A stretch of 9,546 bases of DNA, taken from positions 1 to 9,546 of the forward strand of contig JAJYHU010000041.1 in assembly GCA_021784615.1 (NCBI GenBank), written 5' to 3'. The position numbers and the translations under genes are program-made. Numbering within the stretch: position 1 is the stretch's first letter; every line of letters starts with the position of its first letter. The notes beneath the pieces are model-generated. The model did no database searches, was not told the origin of the DNA, and worked only from the letters and a program-made list of their open reading frames with translations. Below, one piece after another: positions 6,336 to 9,546 of this stretch. Source of the stretch: Acidobacteriota bacterium. GTDB lineage: Bacteria; Acidobacteriota; Terriglobia; UBA7540.

Positions 6336-7605
6336 AATCTGGCTGGTTTTCAAGCGCGAATACATAACACGGGTCAGGACAAAAGCCTTCATCTTTGGAA
6401 CCATCGCCTTGCCTCTTCTCGGGCTGGTGATTCTGGCGGTTTCCGTTTTCCTTTCCGGAACGAGTTCCGCCTACACGGTTCGTCTCGCCATTTTGGATGA
6501 AGCAGGCGGACTGGCCGGCTCAGTAAAGAAGACACTGCTGGCGAACGCCTCAAACAAGGACCAGCCGGACGTCCAAATTGTCCAAACTATCGAACACCCT
6601 TCGTCGAAGCAGCAAGCCTACCTGCGTTCGGAAATTGAAAGCGGCGATATCGAGGCCTTTCTGGTGCTTCCGAAAGGATTGGTCACCGGCCAGGTTCCGG
6701 CTGAGCTTCACGCCGGAAATTTCCGCGCCATGACCCTGCTTGGGCCTGTCCAGCGCGCCGTCAGCGTTGCCCTGATCGCCCGCCGGTTGGCACAGGAAGG
6801 GAAACAGGCGGGGAATATGCAGAACGTGTTTAAGCTCGCGCACGTCCAGTTAGTCAATGTGATGTCGGGAAAAGAAGAAAAAGACGGCGGTGATGACACG
6901 TTTATCGTGGCCATTGCCGCCGGCATCCTCCTGTATATGACGCTAATCATCTATGGGATGTCGACGATGCGCTCGGTGATGGAAGAGAAATCCACGCGCA
7001 TTATCGAGATTCTGGTTTCATCCATCAAACCGTTTTACCTGTTGACCGGAAAGATCGTGAGCGTGGGAGCCGTGGCTCTCACCCAATATCTCATCTGGGG
7101 AATCACTCTGGGAGCAATCGTGGCGTTCGGCAGCAGTTTCGCCCAGATCCTGCGGCCCGGGGCGTCAGTTCCGACCCTGCACATTCCGCCTGTCCTGTTA
7201 ATTTATCTCGTGGTCTTTTTCCTGGCGGGTTATTTTCTCTACGCGTCCCTTTTTGCCGCGGCGGGAGCCATTGTTTCAACCGATGAAGAAGCCCGCCAGG
7301 CTCAGATGCCCTTGACGCTGGTCATCATGGGGAGTTTTCTATTGTTCAACGTTGTTCTGAACAATCCCAACTCGACGCTCTCCGTGGTGCTTTCCGTCAC
7401 TCCGTTTCTTTCTCCCATCCTGATGACGCTCCGCGTTGCCATCGTGCCTCCGCCCTTCTGGCAGATCGCGCTGGCCATGAGTCTTTCGATTGCGGCCACC
7501 TTCGTCGTCATCCGGATTTCCGCCCGAATCTATCGAGTGGGAATTCTGATGCACGGCAAGCGGCCCTCCCTCAAAGAACTGCGCCGCTGGCTGCGGTACA
7601 CCTGA
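6328..7605 (+). CDS. NatB-type ABC-2 exporter permease
   Basis: A 425-residue inner-membrane protein that forms the transmembrane part of the exporter with the preceding ATPase. One membrane segment lies near the N-terminus (about 20-45), followed by a large, soluble extracytoplasmic region (about 46-185, with the IEAFLVLPKG block typical of ABC2_membrane_3 proteins). Then come six or so hydrophobic segments at about 192-212, 243-268, 286-314, 327-345, 353-372 and 378-398. The diagnostic cytoplasmic coupling segment VMEEKSTRIIEILVSSIKPF (217-236) sits between segments two and three. The ATG at 6328 overlaps the ATPase stop, which indicates translational coupling. Length and layout are normal for NatB-like proteins. 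The substrate is unknown. Confidence 0.88.
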   Translation: MRKIWLVFKREYITRVRTKAFIFGTIALPLLGLVILAVSVFLSGTSSAYTVRLAILDEAGGLAGSVKKTLLANASNKDQPDVQIVQTIEHPSSKQQAYLRSEIESGDIEAFLVLPKGLVTGQVPAELHAGNFRAMTLLGPVQRAVSVALIARRLAQEGKQAGNMQNVFKLAHVQLVNVMSGKEEKDGGDDTFIVAIAAGILLYMTLIIYGMSTMRSVMEEKSTRIIEILVSSIKPFYLLTGKIVSVGAVALTQYLIWGITLGAIVAFGSSFAQILRPGASVPTLHIPPVLLIYLVVFFLAGYFLYASLFAAAGAIVSTDEEARQAQMPLTLVIMGSFLLFNVVLNNPNSTLSVVLSVTPFLSPILMTLRVAIVPPPFWQIALAMSLSIAATFVVIRISARIYRVGILMHGKRPSLKELRRWLRYT

Positions 7606-7607
7606 CT

Positions 7608-7659
7608 CTCCGCCCGGCGCGGAGGCTTGCCTTTGGACGGCTGCGATTGCAGCGCAAGC
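7608..7659. repeat. Tandem hairpins after natB-like gene (possible bidirectional terminator)
   Basis: The 157-bp convergent spacer 7606-7762 is rich in self-complementary segments. CTCCGC (7608-7613) pairs with GCGGAG (7619-7624). GCTTGC (7625-7630) pairs with GCAAGC (7654-7659), enclosing GCTGC (7640-7644) and GCAGC (7649-7653). Further on GCGCC (7663-7667) can pair with GGCGC (7675-7679). No T-tract follows on either strand, so this is not a textbook intrinsic terminator. Its position two bases after the permease stop and between convergent genes makes a structure-assisted end of transcription plausible. I see no gene in the rest of this spacer. Confidence 0.35.
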
Positions 7660-7762
7660 GTGGCGCCGCCGGAGGGCGCACAGGCAGAGAACCTCTTGCA
7701 GCGGCGACAGCTTTACACCGCCGCGGCGTTCTCAATGTTCGCGGGGTAAACAGCGGCGGCGC

Positions 7763-8146
7763 TCAAAAGAGCGAAGAGAGCGCGTAGGCATACGCGCCCA
7801 AACTGAACGCCAAGTGTTTCAGCAGGAAATGCGGCCGGCAAAGTTCTTCCGTCTGCTGAGCGAATTGGCGAGCGGGAAGCTCGCACGCTATGAAGACGAC
7901 ATTGCCGGAAGAATCGAAACGGACGCTCTTAACCTTTGGAGACATTCCACTAAGAGGTTCTTCCACGGCTTGCAGGTCGAGAACCAGCTTGTTGCAGCCT
8001 TTCGCAGCGATCTCCTCCAGTCTTTCGCGAGTGCCGGGAACTGCATCACGCTTGGATTCAACGCCTGCCAGAAGGGTGTACAGGGCATTCTGAATTACGG
8101 GCGCCTCTTCGGCAATAAGGAACTGCCTTGCAGATTGCTTGATCAT
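7763..8146 (-). CDS. Small receiver-like protein of unknown function
   Basis: A 127-residue protein that I cannot place firmly. Its opening, FLIAEEAPVIQNALYTLLAG (9-28), reads like the first strand and helix of a response-regulator receiver, including the acidic pair Glu13-Glu14. The strand KLVLDLQAVEE (53-63) places an Asp (57) where the phosphorylation site of a receiver would be. After that the resemblance fades: SVRFDSSGNVVFIACELPAR (74-93) is not receiver-like, and the conserved Lys near the C-terminus is not evident. There is no output domain. The ATG is supported by GAGG (minus strand, at about 8159-8162), about 12 bases upstream. It stands alone, convergent with natB and downstream of the ATPase-DtxR gene on the same strand but separated by a probable terminator and its own promoter. 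A degenerate single-domain receiver is an inference. Confidence 0.6.
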   Translation of the reverse strand: MIKQSARQFLIAEEAPVIQNALYTLLAGVESKRDAVPGTRERLEEIAAKGCNKLVLDLQAVEEPLSGMSPKVKSVRFDSSGNVVFIACELPARQFAQQTEELCRPHFLLKHLAFSLGAYAYALSSLF

Positions 8147-8191
8147 CAGCGGTTCATCCTCGATACAGTTTCACCGCAAGAATGAACATTT

Positions 8192-8219
8192 TATATACTG
8201 CCAAGCCATTAAAATGCAA
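8192..8219 (-). promoter_or_regulatory. Probable promoter of the receiver-like gene
   Basis: Reading the minus strand, TTGCAT (8214-8219) is a -35 candidate and TATATA (8192-8197) a -10 candidate, separated by 16 bases; TATAAA two bases further on gives an 18-base spacer. It lies in an AT-rich patch (8181-8250) unlike its surroundings. The predicted transcript start is about 38 nt before the ATG at 8146. The hexamers are good but not perfect. Confidence 0.4.
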
Positions 8220-8228
8220 TAAAATTAT

Positions 8229-8250
8229 ACTAAGGTTCTAGAGCTTTAGT
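8229..8250. promoter_or_regulatory. 22-bp dyad, candidate operator/activator site
   Basis: ACTAAGGTTCT followed by AGAGCTTTAGT: nine of the eleven positions are exactly complementary across the centre between 8239 and 8240, and the other two (8234/8245 and 8236/8243) are G-T pairs. It lies 10 bases upstream of the -35 box of the receiver-like gene (about -45 to -65), where an activator or repressor dimer could bind. The half-site TAAGGTT has a superficial likeness to metalloregulator half-sites such as those of DtxR, but the centre and spacing differ. It is the most symmetric short element I found in this spacer, and its role is unproven. Confidence 0.4.
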
Positions 8251-8320
8251 ACCAGCGTCTACAAGGCATCCCTTGTGCAACTCCCAGAGGGTCAAATTCG
8301 GGTCCGTAATAAATGCGGCG

Positions 8321-8344
8321 GCAGGCCGTTTCGGGACGGCCTGC
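8321..8344 (-). terminator. Probable intrinsic terminator of the ATPase-DtxR operon
   Basis: GCAGGCCGT (8321-8329) and ACGGCCTGC (8336-8344) form a perfect 9-bp stem with a 6-base loop. On the minus strand the stem is followed by CGCCGCATTTATTA, a loosely T-rich stretch, so it would end transcription coming from the gene that stops at 8416. A second hairpin lies between it and the stop: GGCGCTT (8381-8387) with AAGCGCC (8402-8408) and a 14-base loop, followed on the minus strand by CTTTC. The U-tracts are imperfect, so the efficiency is uncertain. No gene is visible in the remainder of 8147-8415. Confidence 0.5.
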
Positions 8345-8415
8345 GGGAAGAGGATGGGCGTAGCGGAGGGCATCTGAAAGGGCGCTTCACCGCTCCTGGA
8401 AAAGCGCCGGGAGGG

Positions 8416-9501
8416 TTATTCCTTGGAGCGTTCCATGGGGCAGCAGACGCCGCGAGGAATCGGCGAGCCGTGCGGGCAGGTTTGGGGATGGCGAAGAAAA
8501 ATGCAGAGCTTTTCAGTAACTTCCGGAGTCAGGCTGTGCTCGATCTTGCAAGCGTTATCATCCAGCAAGTCTTTATGGATTCCGAGCATCTCATAGAACA
8601 GGCGCTCGGAAAGCCGGTGGCGGCGAATCACTTCCTGGGCGCGCCGGTCTCCCTGGCGGGTAAGTGAAAGGTTGTTGTCATCCAGCATGATCAACTCTTC
8701 CTGCGCCATCAGCAGGAAGGTGGCGCGGTTTTGGGCGAACTCCGGCAGGGCGGAACTGGGAAAAACCGCCTTGCCGGTGTCTTCCTGGAAGTGCCACACC
8801 GCTTTCAGCAGGTTCTCGATCAGTTCCGCCTCGTAAACCGGGAAAACGGAAACTTCCGTCAGCCGGCCGTGATGGAGTTCGATGCGGCGCTCGGCCATGC
8901 GGCCGATTTCCGGGTCGTGCGTCACCATGACGATGGTGTGGCCTTCACGGTGAAGTTCCGTGAAGAGGCTCATGATCAGCGCCTCATTGACTTCATCCAG
9001 ATTTCCCGTGGGCTCGTCGGCCAGGATCAGGTTCGGCTGGTTGATCAGCGCCCGCGCCACGCAAACCCGTTGCTGTTCGCCGCCCGAAAGCTGCGAGGGC
9101 AGGTGCTCGGTCCGGTCGCCCAATCCCACCCGCACCAGAGCCTCGCGCGCCTCTGACTCCTCCGCCAAGCTGTGGAAGTACTGGGCCAGCATCACATTTT
9201 CAAGCGCGGTGAGGTAGGGTACCAGGTGGAACTGTTGAAAGACGAATCCAATCTTCTCGGCCCGAAAGCGCGCCAGGTCCATTGCCGACATATCGCTCAA
9301 CTCCTGGCCTTCCACTTTCACGGAGCCGTTCGTCGGCGCGTCGAGTCCGCCCAGGATATTCATCAGGGTGCTTTTCCCTGATCCGGACGGCCCCATAACG
9401 GCAATCCATTCGCCCTTGTCGACGCTGAAAGAGACGTCTTTCAGCGCGGCGACGGAGTTCCCGTATTCTCTGCATAATTTCTCAGCTTCAATAAAAGGCA
9501 A
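8416..9501 (-). CDS. LolD/MacB-type ABC ATPase fused to a DtxR-family metal-sensor domain
   Basis: A 361-residue fusion. Residues 1-215 are a complete ATPase of the LolD/MacB/FtsE type: Walker A GPSGSGKST (37-45), Q-loop Gln89-Gln90, signature LSGGEQQ (138-144), Walker B LILADEP (158-164) and the switch His195. Residues about 224-350 match the DtxR/IdeR/MntR family: a winged-helix-sized region (224-290), then RRHRLSERL (293-301), ACKIEHSLTPEVTEKL (317-332) and TCPHGSPIP (341-349). The metal ligands corresponding to DtxR His79, Glu83, Cys102, Glu105 and His106 are His295, Glu299, Cys318, Glu321 and His322. His98 corresponds to Asp314. Further cysteines lie at 342, 353 and 354. LolD-like ATPases usually end near residue 230. 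The start is a TTG (9499-9501) after AAAGGAG, and the upstream permease gene stops 4 nt before it. The ATPase is likely a cytoplasmic partner of an FtsX-type permease; export gated by Fe2+, Mn2+ or a similar metal is my inference. Confidence 0.87.
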   Translation of the reverse strand: MPFIEAEKLCREYGNSVAALKDVSFSVDKGEWIAVMGPSGSGKSTLMNILGGLDAPTNGSVKVEGQELSDMSAMDLARFRAEKIGFVFQQFHLVPYLTALENVMLAQYFHSLAEESEAREALVRVGLGDRTEHLPSQLSGGEQQRVCVARALINQPNLILADEPTGNLDEVNEALIMSLFTELHREGHTIVMVTHDPEIGRMAERRIELHHGRLTEVSVFPVYEAELIENLLKAVWHFQEDTGKAVFPSSALPEFAQNRATFLLMAQEELIMLDDNNLSLTRQGDRRAQEVIRRHRLSERLFYEMLGIHKDLLDDNACKIEHSLTPEVTEKLCIFLRHPQTCPHGSPIPRGVCCPMERSKE

Positions 9502-9505
9502 CGAT

Positions 9506-9546
9506 CTACTCTCCTTTAAGCGCGGTGGCAGGCTGAATCCTCCGCA
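9506..9546 (-). CDS. C-terminal end of a probable FtsX/MacB-type permease (partial)
   Basis: Only the last twelve codons are inside the window. On the minus strand they read RRIQPATALKGE and then TAG (9506-9508). Endings of the form xxxxPAxALRxE are characteristic of FtsX-family permeases of the MacB/LolC type, whose last residues lie in the cytoplasm. The stop is 4 nt before the TTG start of the ATPase-DtxR gene, so the two are translationally coupled. That fits a MacB-like exporter that uses the fused ATPase. The call rests on twelve residues plus context. Confidence 0.55.
   Translation of the reverse strand, partial: RRIQPATALKGE
9511..9517 (-). promoter_or_regulatory. Ribosome binding site that fixes the TTG start of the ATPase-DtxR gene
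   Basis: On the minus strand AAAGGAG lies nine bases before the TTG at 9499-9501. No ATG is available near that point in the frame, and the first translated residues (PFIEAEKLCREYG) match the normal start of LolD-type ATPases. The site lies within the last codons of the upstream permease gene. Confidence 0.7.

Noticed and set aside
5493..6404. A 303-codon open frame on the minus strand
   Set aside because: It is antisense to the NatA-type ATPase, whose Walker motifs are complete.
8275..8667. A 130-codon open frame on the plus strand
   Set aside because: It is the complement of the DtxR-domain coding region and its 3' spacer, with no independent evidence.
1..9546. tRNA, rRNA, CRISPR arrays, riboswitches, insertion sequences or integrase genes
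   Set aside because: I looked for cloverleaf-like arms, evenly spaced direct repeats, terminal inverted repeats flanking a transposase, and integrase motifs; nothing convincing was found by eye.

Overview
The window is bacterial, GC-rich and gene-dense. Its gene complement (a NatAB-type exporter, a SirB1-family protein beside thioredoxin reductase, a MacB-like ABC system) and codon style suggest an Acidobacteriota-like soil or environmental bacterium. This is inferred from gene content and remembered homologues; there is no rRNA or other marker gene to confirm it.

Layout. 1-147 is a leader with a TATAAT box and a strong ribosome binding site, driving a class I O-methyltransferase (148-795, +). 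861-3277 (+) is a compact accessory island of overlapping genes: the front part of a beta-class DNA methyltransferase, a single-HKD PLD-family nuclease with a C-terminal DNA-binding tail, a small Cys-rich protein, and an HNH endonuclease that seems to have lost its N-terminus. It reads as a partly decayed restriction/defence cassette. 3310-5206 (-) holds trxB followed by a SirB1-family transglutaminase-like/TPR gene, convergent with the island. The 5207-5426 spacer carries nested inverted repeats. 5427-7605 (+) is a NatA/NatB-type ABC exporter pair with an 8-bp overlap. 7606-7762 is a structured convergent spacer. 7763-8146 (-) encodes a small receiver-like protein. 8147-8415 holds its probable promoter, a near-perfect 22-bp dyad and a probable terminator. 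8416-9501 (-) encodes a LolD/MacB-type ABC ATPase fused to a DtxR-family metal-sensor domain, and 9506-9546 (-) is the last piece of what looks like its FtsX-type permease.

How they work together. The core genes cover thiol redox (TrxB) and membrane export (NatAB). The most interesting item is the ATPase-DtxR fusion: a metal-binding/dimerisation module sits directly on an export ATPase, and its DNA-binding helix looks eroded. That suggests allosteric metal gating of an efflux pump rather than transcriptional repression. The second item is the island at 861-3277, where the methyltransferase has lost its SAM-binding half while the PLD nuclease keeps its catalytic motif.
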